A DNA stretch of 58,000 nucleotides from Diphasiastrum complanatum (taxonomy: Eukaryota > Streptophyta > Lycopodiopsida > Lycopodiales > Lycopodiaceae): assembly GCA_029204225.1 (NCBI GenBank), contig CM055094.1:15194928-15252927 (forward strand), written 5' to 3'. Made by a program: the position numbers and the translations under genes. Each line of letters opens with the position of its first letter. Positions within the stretch are counted from its first letter, which is position 1. Below, in pieces: positions 22,581-33,552 of this stretch. The notes under the pieces were generated by a model. It worked only from the letters and a program-made list of their open reading frames with translations. It made no database searches and had not been told where the DNA came from.

Positions 22581-24710
22581 ATGGCCTCCTCATCCTCTGA
22601 AGACTCTGGCGCCAAATAGGTGATCCAGCGTGACATCCCTGAGGCCACACAGATTTGGCCTCTACCCTCTGACGCTCTGATCCAACCATGGCTACAGACA
22701 ACCGCTCCTTTCTAGTAGCAATGAATTTTTACCCGGTGCTCTTCCATTCTGAGATTAACATGGGCCTCGACCTTTACGCTTACGCCACTTGGGACGAGGA
22801 AAAGACTCGTTTCCACTTCATGTACCAAGGTACCACGTACAAGGTCAGGATTAACGCCGACTCGATGGTTACCATTGGCATTATGTCCGATGATTGTCAG
22901 CCCTTCTCCCATCGCAACGCCAAAAGTCTGATCAAACATGTCGTCACCCAAACTGCACTAGAAATCTCCATACAAATTAACAATGGTTACCTGATAGAGG
23001 CTATCACGAAACCCGTCATTCAGATGACTACACATCTGTTGAATAACTTTCTGGTTATCTCAACATTTCGCAAAGACAAAATCCAATCTAAGCTACTGAG
23101 TCAGATAGTGGAATCCTTTCTGGAATTCCCTGATCCCTCAGTTGTGCCATACGACTGGCATAGCTTCCTCATTCGAGAACTAACCAGCTCCATCAAACCC
23201 AACAACCCCGAGCATATCGCAGCAAGCCCCTTGTTGTGTAACTTTGCCTGTGCACTTCTTGAGACGAAAGTGCGCGGTTTCCAACGCTCATCCCTTTTGT
23301 CTACCCTCGTGCCACATACTAACCTTTATCCGCCATCTCAAGCATCCACCTCCTCCCAACCTGTAGCTATTAACACAATGGCTAGCAAACGAATGTGTGG
23401 CGCTGCCTCTACATCCACATCTCCGCCTGCTACCCGAAGACGCACCTCCACTACCGCACTGACCACCCCATCAACAACCGCCACTTCTTCTTTCGTGCAA
23501 CCCCCCACTCCGATTTCTGTTGTCGCTACCTCTCTTTATGTTCCATCCACATATGTTTCTGTCTCCATCCTCGTTTCTTCTGTTGATACCACTCCTATTT
23601 CTCTTCCAGTATCCACTACTCCATCCATTACCATCGCATCTTCCATCACTCCTACCGCCACCATTGTTTCCATTCCATTCAATCTTTCTGATTTTCAATT
23701 GTCTCCTGACACTCTGGCATGGATGCAAGTCATCAATTTTTCACCCCCACGCCAGATGCTTTCTACTCCATTCTCACCTTCTTCCATACTCCACACCACC
23801 CTCCAGTTCCCTTCTGTTCCTCCCATCCTCTCGTTCGGACAAACCGTCCTCACCCTTGTTTCCACAGTTGCTTCTCAAACCCCACCTGTTTCGCCAACAA
23901 AGGTTGTTGAGGGCAACCAACTGTTGCCTGATGATGCATTTGTCCAAACAATGTTTGCACCATCACCAGATCGAGTTGATTCTACTGCCCCAGATGGCAT
24001 CAGGTCCAATGAGAACCTGATAGAAGACAATGACGACGGTACTCCACAAGTCGTCGGGGCCGATACAGCACAAGCCCTTTCTAGTGCCAGTGTACCGGCT
24101 GCTCCCACAGATCTAACGATGACGTACCAAACCCTGGGGAAATACATCATGGATGCGGTAGCAGCCAAAGCCATTTTGGAAAGCACGGTACTACATCTGG
24201 CAATGAGTAACACACAACTGTGAGCAGACCTCACCAAGTTGCAGCAAAAACTGATTTTGGCTCAGCAACACGAACAAGCAGGGCACTAGGAGATTGCCAA
24301 GCTATAGCAGAAGGAGGAGGGCCTCAACAACTATATCCAAAGCCTCTCCAAAGCGCTGACAGAGGCATCCACGAAGGTGCAGGAGCTTCAATCTGAAACG
24401 TCCCAATGGCTTGCTCCCATCCAGGCGCAACTAAACCTTTTGGAAGCAGAGAATACGCACCTGGGGACGGAGGTCAAAGCCCTACAAGAAAAAAAACACG
24501 TCTGGTTAGCTCAACCTACACAAGACTCAAGGCCGCTTTCTCAATCAGAAATGAATCTTCTACGGCGTCAGGTGCAGGTTTATAGCCAAATCTTAAACGG
24601 CTACCAGGCAGAGTTCAACAAATATCGGACAAGCGCAATGCATGAGCTCGCCCAGGCCAAGCAAGCCCTCAAGGCCTGCCAGAAATTCATGGAAACGAAG
24701 GTTCAGGACA
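22581..24710 (+). pseudogene. Gypsy copy 2 gag-like coiled-coil protein
   Basis: The main frame is 22688-24223 (511 codons). An earlier ATG at 22581 in another frame (MASSSSEDSGAK) suggests the original start, lost by a TAG and a frameshift. Residues 1-210 are a folded, mixed-composition domain (GLDLYAYATWDEEKTRFHFMY, VESFLEFPDPSVVPYDW). Residues 220-400 are Ser/Thr/Pro-rich and low in complexity. After a TGA at 24221 the same frame, with two TAG codons near 24288 and 24306, continues as a long Gln/Leu/Glu coiled coil (LQQKLILAQQHEQ, LEAENTHLGTEVKALQEKK). No zinc knuckle was found. Its place before a Gypsy integrase makes a Gag or accessory ORF likely, but no family was recognised. Confidence 0.55.
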
Positions 24711-24711
24711 G

Positions 24712-25871
24712 ATGGATCCCTCCTTATCTAAACCTGAACAACGTGCGTTGGTCCTCAAAGCAAAGCCTTATACGTTAATTGCAGGCCAACTTTATAAGCA
24801 AGTTTTAGATGGACTTATCCGACGTTGTTTTATTGAAGGTGAAATAACCTCAGTTATATCCCTTACCCAAGAAGGTGACTGCCCAAAAAAGCCCCATTGG
24901 CAGAATTTTGGTGGCCAACTCTCTTTAAAGATACCCACACCTACATAAAGGCCTGTGATGTCTGTCAACAGACAAAACTTTTTAGAAAACAACTTTATGC
25001 TTTTACACCTTGTCACGACTGATCAGGCTTTCTAGAAATGGGAGATTGATTATGTTGGACCAATTAGTCTCACTGCTTGAAACACTCAATCTAGATACAT
25101 CATAGTGGCTACGGAATACTGTATGAACAATTTGGTACAGTAGTCCGTAGCCACTATGATGTATCTAGATTGAGTACTGTGAATAGGTTATCGTTTGTTT
25201 CGGATGTCCTCTTGAACTTATAAGCGATAGGGGCACTCATTTTCTTAAATATATCATAGCATATCTACTTTCAAAACTCTTTCTGGTACATTGCAAAATT
25301 TCCCCGTCTTATCCACGATGCAATGGCTAGGCAAAATCCACCAACAAAATTTTATGTGGTGTTCTAACCAAGACCATCGAGTCCAGCCGATCCGATTGGG
25401 AACTAAAACTTCACGTTGCTCTATGGGCCTATTGCACTACACCGAAAAGAGCTAAATGTTTAACCCCTTTCCATCTCGTGTATGGCCAAGAAGCCGTCAT
25501 GCATGTGGAATTCCATTTTCCATCCCTACGAGTCGCATATAATCTAGAGCTAGATAATCGACATATTCTAGCTAATAGATTATTCCATCTAGAACAATTG
25601 TGCGAAATACGACATATCAACATCCATGCTAACAAGTCCACAAACGTGGACAAAAGGCATGGTCCTATTATACCAGGTGGGAGATAAGGTCTTCTTATAC
25701 CAAGCCAAAACATTTAAAGGCAAATCGAAATTTTTCGGCCAAGGACCTTATGTCATTCAAAAGATATTTGCCTCTGGATATGTCCAACTCCAAACCCTAC
25801 AAGGCAATATCTTAGATACTGTGGTCAATGGAAGCAGGCTAAGAAAGTCAATGAACCCTTTTTTATCTTGA
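24712..25871 (+). pseudogene. Gypsy copy 2 integrase fragment
   Basis: Homologous to the copy 1 integrase: LKAKPYTLIAGQLYKQVLDGLI matches LKARPYQLIAGQLYRRGLDGIL at 20318. The zinc-binding part is damaged (a QEGDCPKK join where HEGMGGGHF is expected). The core Asp block reads WEIDYVGPIS, the downstream part CGVLTKTIESSRSDWELKLH and FHLVYGQEAVMHVEF, and the C-terminal domain VGDKVFLYQAKTFKGKSKFFGQGPYVIQK. Frameshifts lie near 24940, 25180, 25450 and 25640. RT and RNase H are absent between the gag-like ORF and this fragment. A 32-bp foldback interrupts the core. Confidence 0.85.
25084..25175. repeat. Foldback inverted repeat in Gypsy integrase
   Basis: Arms 25084-25115 and 25144-25175 are perfect 32-base reverse complements, and the match extends eight bases further inward with one mismatch. 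The left arm is native integrase coding sequence (SRYIIVATEY); the right arm is its inverted copy. The loop is about 12 bases. Confidence 0.95.
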
Positions 25872-25904
25872 TGGTGTATGAGCTAAGGATATTTTAGGAA
25901 CTTC

Positions 25905-26426
25905 TCAAACAATGGTAAGATTGTCAGGCGGTTGAATGAGAAGCAGTTTCTTCATCTTCTCCTTCATGGTATTGCCATGAGGTTGTGGCTTCGGAGGACG
26001 TGAGGTGTGCGGATAAGGAATTGATGGCACATCATGGAGGATTTCATTGTCAATTTGAAAAATGATTTCTTCCTCACATAGGTCTCATGAATAATTTGGT
26101 CGTTTGACACGGTATTGTTGGGTATCAAATTTTTCGACCGTAACTTTGGCAACTGGTTCCACCTTGGATGAGAGTTGTGGAAACGCTATAAGTGGAAGTG
26201 CCTCCATGTAGTTGAGGATCTGAATGTCAGAAATGTCCAAGTCGTCATAGCAATTCTGAATTCGCAATACATTTTCGTCATCTACAAATAAATCATCTGA
26301 TTCATCAGTAGGTAGCCATGCAACATTCAACAATTCATCATTGTGTGGAAGAATATCAATAAAATTGATATTAATGATAGGTGTGTCTAGATCATGAGGT
26401 TGTTCATTATTGTCCAATGGGTACAA
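25905..26426 (-). pseudogene. Unrecognised acidic ORF
   Basis: Minus-strand frame 26426-26085 is rich in Asp, Ile and Leu (NINFIDILPHNDELLNVAW, ESDDLFVDDENVLRIQN) and ends VKRPNYS at a TGA. The same frame goes on without another stop to 25905 (DLCEEEIIFQIDNEI, PYPHTSRPPKPQPHG), so the TGA is probably a mutation in a longer protein of 170 or more residues. Upstream, to about 26590, more frame fragments are readable (STTNSMFESYPSTQDKVHYVEF). No known domain was seen. Given its surroundings it may be a variable Gag-protease spacer of a Gypsy element, but that is a guess. Confidence 0.4.
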
Positions 26427-26993
26427 TTAGCCTGATTTTGAGCACAATAAGCAGCATCACACAATCAATTGTAGCCAAACTGTGGCTCCAGTTTATGATA
26501 TTAGTAAATTCAACATAATGAACTTTATCTTGGGTGGACGGGTATGACTCAAACATAGAATTGGTAGTGGATGAATTTGTATCATGGAAGCGTTTTTGGA
26601 TGAATCGATGGTAACAGAACTATCTCTATTACCAAAGGTGACTCGACCGTTGCTCCAATCGTGAACAACTCTTGCATCTTTTTTAAATTTGAATAGTTAG
26701 GGAGGCAGAAATGGACCAATAGGATTCAGAGGCCAGGGTCCGCCTCTCTAATATGAAAAGGGATCAACTCAAGTTTCCTACACATGTACATATCTTCATT
26801 TCAATGAAGCAGACTGGTTCTTCTGTAAAATGGATTTATGAATGTCCTTGCTCTCTATCACTTTTCCTCCATCTCTCACACTTTTATCGTGTTTGCTAAT
26901 TGTTGATACTTTTTGTGAGAGAGAAAGAGTAAGCTATCTTCATTATGGATCTTAGTGTTAATGATTGTAGTGTTAATGCTTAGGGTTAATGGA
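26427..26993. other. No gene seen
   Basis: Apart from possible upstream remnants of the acidic minus-strand frame to about 26590, nothing recognisable is present. It ends at the edge of an LTR. Confidence 0.4.
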
Positions 26994-27489
26994 TGTTAGA
27001 GTAGATGTGGTATAAAGACCCTAAAGAGATAACCCCTAAGATGAGGATAGGAGAACACAATAGAAGAGACTATGGAGCCAAACTGCCCAACCAATCCTAG
27101 ATCAAACCTAGATCTAGCCCCCAAGCCATGCCATGTGATGCAAGAGGAGAAAAGAGAAACTGGTAATCTAAGTCCAATATGTCGATTGGAGAATCCTTAC
27201 CTCATTATATAGAGAATAGAGTCTTGTGCATGAAACCATGCAACCCCCATGCAAATCAACTACAAATATATCACATCTTTTCATGCAGCTCTCCTACCTA
27301 TATCCGTCACACAAACATGCAATACTCCATATGTCTCGATTAGAGTGTCTGGGTCCTCTCAAGGTTATTAGTCATAAACTGGCCTTGACATGGAATTAAA
27401 TCAAGGCGTGACCAACAATCTTGAATACCGAAGGGCCGGTCTACCATATTAGGACTATTCCAGGTCCTTAACCAAATATGGCCATAACA
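26994..27489 (-). repeat. LTR, minus-strand element
   Basis: Runs TGTTAGAGTAG...GGCCATAACA with inverted ends TGTTA/TAACA. On the minus strand it is preceded by a purine tract (AAAGAGGGAAGAA, 27490-27502), marking a 3' LTR. No coding remnant of its own element could be identified at 27503-27690. Confidence 0.7.
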
Positions 27490-27689
27490 TTCTTCCCTCT
27501 TTAAATTGCTTCTATCCTAGAAGCTCCTCAAAACAGGAAAGAATTACAGTAACAGTTCCTTTAACTTTCAATATTAAAACTCAACTCCGAGTATCTCAGA
27601 TACTCTTTTGAGTGCTCTTATTTCTAGTACCAAATGCCAGAAAATAGCATTGTTGCATGCAAGTATAGTCTCTTTCTTCTTTCTGCCAC

Positions 27690-28757
27690 ACCGTTGTATA
27701 GAATCAACGCTTATCTCATTCAATTGGGATTTGCAAACAATTCAGTTGACTGTAATGTTTATTCAAGCATATAGGCACTAATTCAGTTCACATAGCTCTT
27801 TATGTAGATGATGCATTTATTTTGTCTAACGACACTTCTCTTCTGCACATTACTAAGAGTGAACTATCAAAGGAATTTGACATGACTGATGTAGGAGCTG
27901 TCCATTTTTTGCTAGGAATTCACATTACTAGAAATAGACTTCAAAAGAAGATCTATCTTAGCCAGCAGGTATATCTAAAAAGCATTTTAGAAAAGTTTCA
28001 TATGTTTGATTGCAAACCAATTGAGACTCCAATGGATCCAAGTATAGTATTGACTAAACTTACTAGTGTTGATTCTGATAGTGAAGTACTCGACATAGTG
28101 AAGTACCCTTATCATTCACTAATAGGATCTTTAATGTATGCAATGTTGTGTACTAGACCAGATTTAGCATACACTGTTAGCACGTTAAGTCAATTCATGT
28201 CTAATCCTAGGATCTCTCATTGGAAAGCATTCAAGAGAGTGATGAGATATATTCAGGGAAGTTTAGATCACATTTTATGTTATGATGGAAATGCTCTCGA
28301 CCCACTTGTCCTGCGAGGCTACTCTGACTCAGATTGGAGAGAAACAGTCTCTACCAGAAAATCTACCTTCGGGTTCTGTTTCTATCTAGCAAGGGGACCG
28401 ATTTCGTGGAACTCAAGAAAACAGAAATCAGTTGTGTTTTCTTCGATAGAGGCAAAGTATATCGCATCATGTCAAGCCTCAAAAGAAGCTGTATGGATCA
28501 GGTTATTACTTCACGACTTACATCACACTCAGTTCAATGCTACCACCATTCTATGTGACAACTTGAGCTGTATTTCACTGTCACTGAATCCCAGATTTCA
28601 TGGCAAATCCAAGCACATAGAAATCCAGTATCATTTCATTCGGGAGAAAGTTTTCTCAGGGCAAGTGATCCTTCAATACCCACAACAGAAATGGTCACAA
28701 ACATCTTCACCAAAGCGCTTTCCAGGATCAAGCATCAGAAGTTCTTCAACATGCTGA
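27690..28757 (+). pseudogene. Copia C RT and RNase H fragment
   Basis: Starts abruptly within RT (YRINAYLIQLGFANNSVDC), with a frameshift near 27765 before the catalytic LYVDDAF. The continuous frame 27822-28757 then gives FDMTDVGAVHFLLGIHITR, KPIETPMDPS, YPYHSLIGSLMYAMLCTRPDLAYTVS and the RNase H (YSDSDWRETVSTRKSTFGFCF, SSIEAKYIAS, HGKSKHIEIQYHFIREKV). A frameshift near 28683 spoils the end; the next frame reads TTEMVTNIFTKALSRIKHQKF, the proper C-terminus. The purine tract AAGGGGGAC and an LTR follow. Confidence 0.88.
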
Positions 28758-28801
28758 ACCTGACGAAGATACCAAGGCACCAATCTTGACCTTAAGGGGG
28801 A

Positions 28802-29435
28802 CTGTTGGAAATTAAGCCCACAGTTGTCTCCTTGGAATCGCAAACTTAGACAACCAATTTATTTGAAGAACATCTACAATGGGCTTCCGACTGATCTCCA
28901 TCAAAGGGTAACCAATCCTGTCATAATTTCAAGTTCAGATGTTAAGTTCAATAATTTGAAATCATTGAAGACTTGGCCATCTTCAAGGACTTCCACGAAA
29001 TTACCATTTCGAACTGGTCTGCAGAAATATATTACTTTCGAGACAGTCTGTAGAAATGAACTATGTTCGCAACAATTTCATGACAATTTTGCGACACTAG
29101 CATAGTTCAACAGTTTAAACTATTTCACGAAAGTTTCGCGACAGTGTTGCAACACTTGCATAATTCAAAAGTTTAACTGTTTTCTTCGACTTTTTCGTGA
29201 AATGTTCACAAAGAGAGAGAAAATTTCTGAATGTCATCTACTTCAAGAGTTGAACTGTTTTAAGGGCACCTTCGTCTTTTTTGCATTTTCTTGAAAAATG
29301 CGAAGAGAGAGAAAAGCTCTAATTAAGAGCATAATTACTGTGTAATTTGTCGACTGTTTCGGGTGCAGGACGGTCCAGTTCAGGTGCATTAATCCCTGTT
29401 GGGTTTTGTCAAGGGTAAAAATTCAAAACTAACCT
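28802..29435 (+). repeat. 3' LTR of Copia C (right edge approximate)
   Basis: Begins TGTTGGAAATTAAGCCCAC directly after the purine tract. It contains TTTCG/CGAAA-rich text and the phrase TTCAAGAGTTGAACTGTTTTAAGGGCACCTTCG, found inverted at 36655-36690, so the two LTRs are related. The right end was not resolved; a GC-rich palindromic block follows. Confidence 0.65.
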
Positions 29436-29439
29436 CTAG

Positions 29440-29514
29440 CCGTTGGGGGACGTTGCCCCCCAAACTCCCCACCGGGGGGCTACTGCCCATCGGACCCCCC
29501 GTTTCTCAGGGGGC
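29440..29514. repeat. GC-rich palindromic repeat, copy 1
   Basis: Successive G-run/C-run hairpins (GTTGGGGGACGTTGCCCCCC, then CCCCACCGGGGGGCTACTGCCC, then CCCCCCGTTTCTCAGGGGGC). The same block occurs inverted at 44014-44117. Confidence 0.9.
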
Positions 29515-29559
29515 ATTTTTCTATCTCCTTGCCCCATCACAAACAACCTAACTAACTCT

Positions 29560-29681
29560 TATGATTAGGTCCTAACTACCCTAGGCATATTCTCACACGT
29601 GTGAACATGCTCACACATGTGTGGATTACAATATGCACACTAAACTGTTTATCAAGCTTAATACTTGCAAATTCTCACACA
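29560..29681 (-). repeat. Copia E LTR end, minus strand
   Basis: On the minus strand a purine tract (TTTGAGGAGG) meets TGTGTGAGAATTTGC at 29681, marking an LTR start. A similar junction lies at 37733. Contains the paired ACACGTGTGAACATGCTCACACATGTGT. The left end is not defined. Confidence 0.5.
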
Positions 29682-29794
29682 CCTCCTCAAATTTAGCTTG
29701 ATAAAACTATGGTACATGTATATAAAACTATAAGAGTTGATCTTAGTTTTATGAATGAATACTTTTAGATGAATTCCAACTACAAACAAGGAAC

Positions 29795-29873
29795 CTATGA
29801 GACTCCAATAGAGAATGATGTCCATGAAGGATCTTTCACCACCTCTTAAAGGATCCCCTACAAGATGTTCCAT
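29795..29873 (-). pseudogene. Copia E RT fragment
   Basis: Minus strand reads MEHLVGDPLRGGERSFMDII and YWSLIGSL, matching the TSMEQ...DDERSFEDITLY..LIGSMIYLT segment of the RT fragment at 38160-38945. A direct join to the 3' untranslated region follows, so RNase H is lost. Confidence 0.55.
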
Positions 29874-30149
29874 AGATGTTTATTCATACATGCATAGATC
29901 CACATAATGTTTTCTTAGAAACGAAGTAGCAAGCTGAAATCATTAAAATCTAGCAAGAAAGTGGAGCTCAAGATTAAGATGGCTGAGATCTAGCATTTTG
30001 CTCTTTTTTTATTCTTACTTCAATGTAGCACACCTCAAAGCTATGCATCATGCCAAGCTTTGACTTCCAAGGCAATTTGTACACCTGATGATATATCAAT
30101 TGAGGTTATAAGTGCATGAGGAATGTTGTCAAATTGACCTTGCCTTGCT
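29874..30149. other. No gene seen
   Basis: AT-rich, between two minus-strand Copia fragments; no readable domain. Confidence 0.4.
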
Positions 30150-30479
30150 TTATCCATATAAGTGAGCCTTGATGGCTCCATGTTGTTGTTGAATTGAATG
30201 AGGTGGCCTAGTTAGGCTGATGATGTGTCCAAACGTTCTTGCAGTCCTCGGGTCTTGAGCTTTTCCACCTCTTGACTTGACTCCAAGTTGATGAGCCACA
30301 CATGCTTCTTCAAACTTATAGTTCTTCCCTTCATATAAGATTACATCTCTACTAACTACAAATCTCTTAGTAGAGAAGATGTAAATCCAATTAGCTTTCC
30401 TTGAAGAGCAATATCCTACCACTACTCTTATCATTGATGTAGGATTTTTTTTGGTCCTTACATTGGAATGATCATGCAC
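30150..30479 (-). pseudogene. Copia integrase-to-RT linker fragment
   Basis: Minus-strand frame with VVVGYCSSRKANWIYIFSTK and RFVVSRDVILYEGKNY, the well-conserved Copia block after the integrase core (GYS..KGYRIY, VV.SRDV.F.E). The tail (KAQDPRTARTFGH) is not conserved. Both ends are truncated. Confidence 0.7.
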
Positions 30480-30695
30480 AAAGCATGTGGACTCAAATTT
30501 CCAAAGAAAACATACTAAATGATGCTTTATCCTTTATGACACCATTAATCAAACTATTACAAAAATAATATTTAAAAAAATTGCTTTATCAACAACAAAT
30601 GTAGATGGGAAAGCATTCAATTTCATTGTCTTGTCATATCTACATAAGATAAGAAATAAGTCACTTCAAGTCTTCTAACACTATCTATGAGAAAT

Positions 30696-30920
30696 TCAAA
30701 TATAGTAGCATCTCCATTGCTTTTCGCCCTTGCAAGGTGCACACTTGAATGAATAGATTGCATGAACTTTTATGGCTCGCGAGGCCTTTGTCCTTGAGGA
30801 CCTTCTTGGAGCTCTTGGATTTTGAGGTTGATCCTCAAGATCTTCCTCTCCTTGATGCTCCTCCTCAAATTTTGATTTGATAAAAGAAGCCAAGACAATG
30901 CTATCTTCCGAATTCGACAT
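30696..30920 (-). pseudogene. Copia linker fragment, second
   Basis: Minus-strand EEDLEDQPQNPRAPRRSSRTK is the Pro/Arg-rich segment between integrase and RT of Copia elements. It lies upstream, in minus-strand sense, of the 30150-30479 fragment although it belongs downstream in the protein, so the two come from different copies or a rearrangement. It meets a plus-strand RT fragment head to head at about 30880. Confidence 0.55.
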
Positions 30921-31080
30921 GACCGATCTGGGCGAAGCTCATTTCTGCCTTGATATACAAATCCACAGAGACATAAAACAGAAGTTGGTCTACATTACAC
31001 AACAGAGGTACATCTACAACATTCTAGTCAGATATAATTTGATGAATTGCAAATTAGCTCTCTCACCAATGGAACCAATG
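30877..31080 (+). pseudogene. Copia RT fragment, plus strand
   Basis: MLSSEFDMTDLGEAHFCLDI, QQRYIYNILVRYNLMNCK and LSPMEP are the RT segment after the catalytic YVDD block (FDMTDLG...HYFLGIEI). The remaining codons to 31203 are not conserved. Truncated at both ends. Confidence 0.75.
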
Positions 31081-31608
31081 CAATATTTGGCACACAAACT
31101 TTTTCTCTTCGAAAAAGTAAACCATTCTAAATGGAAAAAAATTACAAGTGTTTTTACAGAGTTTGCAGAATTACACAGAGTTTGTGACTTGGCTTGGTTT
31201 TAGCTTTTTAGCTTAGAGCATTAGATTTAAGCTTATAACAACTTGAGGTTCTCATACTCTAACTCCACAGTTATTTAGATGCAAGAGAAAGTTTTAGTGT
31301 ATTGTTTCTGACAAAAAAACAACTTCAAAGCCGATTAAAAGTTTTCCTTATAAGCTTTAGGCTAAAGTTTTCTTTAAAACTATAATGTTTATAAGGAAAC
31401 TTAAAAATGAACTTGTAAACCTTGATAACAAAGGTTCAACAAAGAATAAAACTAAAGCCCAAAGGTAATTTCCATAAAGCCACAAATTTAGCCCTTTCCA
31501 AAATCAATTGAAACTAAGGTTAAAAATATTAAACTGCCACATTCCTTTTAAAGGAATACTAAACCGCAAAGACAAATAAGGGGGATGTATGCACCTAGAA
31601 GAAAATCG
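31081..31608. other. No gene seen
   Basis: AT-rich, rich in AAGCTTATAA/TTTAAGC-like text; on the minus strand it would be the leader of the element primed at 31609-31622. Confidence 0.35.
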
Positions 31609-31622
31609 GCTACTCTGATACC
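31609..31622 (-). promoter_or_regulatory. Primer-binding site, minus-strand LTR element F
   Basis: On the minus strand TGGTATCAGAGTAG, complementary to initiator-methionine tRNA, follows the LTR end GGGAGTTGTAACA by two bases. Confidence 0.75.
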
Positions 31623-31624
31623 AA

Positions 31625-32079
31625 ATGTTACAACTCCCTAAGATCTTTGACTGCCTTCAAGGTTCCACACACCCCTTACCAGTGATGACGCACTGTATCC
31701 GCCCACATCCATAGGGTCACAACCAACCCACTCTCATGCACTGGAGCTATCGACATAATCATGCCCAGTCAAGTCTCCTACGATAACTGGTGTCCAATAC
31801 CACCAGTCATCGCACTCGGCTCTCCCTAGCATACATCTCCTGGCTTGGAGATACATCTTGGCTCATGCACGTGCTCTCCATCCACCAGCTCTCGGGTAGA
31901 CTGAGTGAATGGAAAGAGGAAAGCCCCACCACTATATAGGCATAGCACGGTGAGTCCCATCAAGCATGGTCCTGCCGACGACACGTGATCACCTAGGATG
32001 GTGACGCGTGGCACCCAAACATGTCGATAATGCCAGATTTGCATCATGCCCCTTGTGAAGCCGTCACTGAAGGGCGTAT
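31625..32079 (-). repeat. 5' LTR of element F, truncated
   Basis: The minus-strand LTR ends TTGTAACA at 31625, next to the primer site. Its beginning is not found before the Copia B LTR that starts at 32080, which probably inserted into it. Confidence 0.55.
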
Positions 32080-32675
32080 TGTGAAGATTAGTAAAATTAT
32101 ATCTTACTATCTCGAGTTTTGGGGCCATGTCTATCTTATTTCCATTGTATATTTTATTGTACATAAAGGTATGTGAATTGAGCACATAACCTTCTAGAAT
32201 AGGTCGAGTTTGAATTAGGTAGGTTCAATCTTGATGTCATGCAAAAGTTTAGATTACATGCAAAGTCATTCAGAGTGCATGCAAGCAACATGCAATCAGT
32301 GCATGCAACATACAAACTCCATTGTAGGAATTCAAGCCTCTATGATGTAGGGAAACTTTGGCATGTTTAGCCATGTTGTGAATATTGAGATTTTGGTGTT
32401 TTGGGCTCATTCTCTCTCTAATCGAGTTTTATGTGTTGATTTTCTCTCTCTACTCGAGAGTAGGCTGTTTTCTCCATAGTGAGCACTTAGAATAATTTCT
32501 GCTATCCATTCCTCATAGTAAGAAGTTAGTTTTTTTCCAGTCTGATGTATGCCATTGTGCTCTTGCCTTAGATTTTTCAAGTAATCTGTTTATTGGTCAA
32601 TCTTGTGCAATCACAACACCTCATAAAAATCCTGTAAGGTGTGTGGTGAAGTTCACACATGCTAAAAACTTCACA
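32080..32675 (+). repeat. 5' LTR of a second Copia B
   Basis: TGTGAAGATTAG...AAAAACTTCACA, the same family as 16028-16753 but about 130 bp shorter. It keeps the TCTCTCTACTCGAGAG phrase. The primer site TGGTATCAGAGCT follows at 32676-32688. The leader continues to about 33360, with no B-family gag after it. Confidence 0.9.
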
Positions 32676-33487
32676 TGGTATCAGAGCTTCATGCTTTGTA
32701 GAGGTGAGGGTGTATACATCAGAACATAAGTGCTTTTGCTTGCAGGAACTCGGATCTGGGAGAGGAATCCAAACTCACTGACAAACAAGCCATCTGTGGA
32801 CCATAAGTGGATCAAATCAAGCCTGATCTGCTCCAGCTAACCCCTATACAGCAGAGAGCTCACACATGTGAAATCAGCCCTCTTTGTTTGAGTGCTACTT
32901 CTCAAGGAATGATCTAAATTTGATGTTCTATAGCTTGTTGGATAGGTATTGAAGAGTAGATTGTGTTGCTCAAGTTTTTAAATCAATTTGATTTGTTTTT
33001 AGGAGAGTTTTAGGCAATCAAAGAGATAGGGAAAGTACTCATCTCATGTGATATGACAAAGTGAGCACACATAAGTTCTTTTCACAAATATTTTCAATTT
33101 TCATTATCAATCAAGTAGAATTGGATAAAAGTGAGTTTTGTGAGGTCTTAGACTTTTCATTTAACACAAATTATTGTGTTTGAGTTGAAAGTAAGTTCCT
33201 AGAGAGTTTATTTGTTCTTTGAAACTCGTGGGAGAGATAGACTTCATACTTGCATGTGTTTCATTTCTATGATAGAAGCTAGATCCAAATTCAAATAGAT
33301 TGATTTTTTCAGTTCACATTCTGTTGCTAGATTTCATAGGTTGGATCAACATTATAAGTGTTAGATCCTAGATGTGCTGTGTCTGGGATCCCGTAAGAGC
33401 TTCCGCACGAAAAGAAAAATTGAAGACAAAAAATTGTTCACAAATCAGAGGACGAACACGAAACACAAAGAAAAAGCTTTCGCAACA
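32676..33487 (+). other. Copia B leader and 3' end of an LTR of family G
   Basis: The tRNA-iMet primer site TGGTATCAGAGCTTC (from 32676) opens a non-coding leader. A second primer site at 33488 means that an LTR of another family ends at 33487 (...TTTCGCAACA). The boundary between them, possibly TGTTAGATCC at 33358, is uncertain. Confidence 0.5.
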
Positions 33488-33552
33488 TGGTATCAGAGAC
33501 GACATGTTATTACTATTGATATCCAAGCAGTGATTCTTCCAGACAACACAAT

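Noticed and set aside
23520-24020. Pro/Leu/Ser-rich plus-strand frame
   Set aside because: Shadow of the Ser/Thr/Pro-rich linker of the gag-like ORF.
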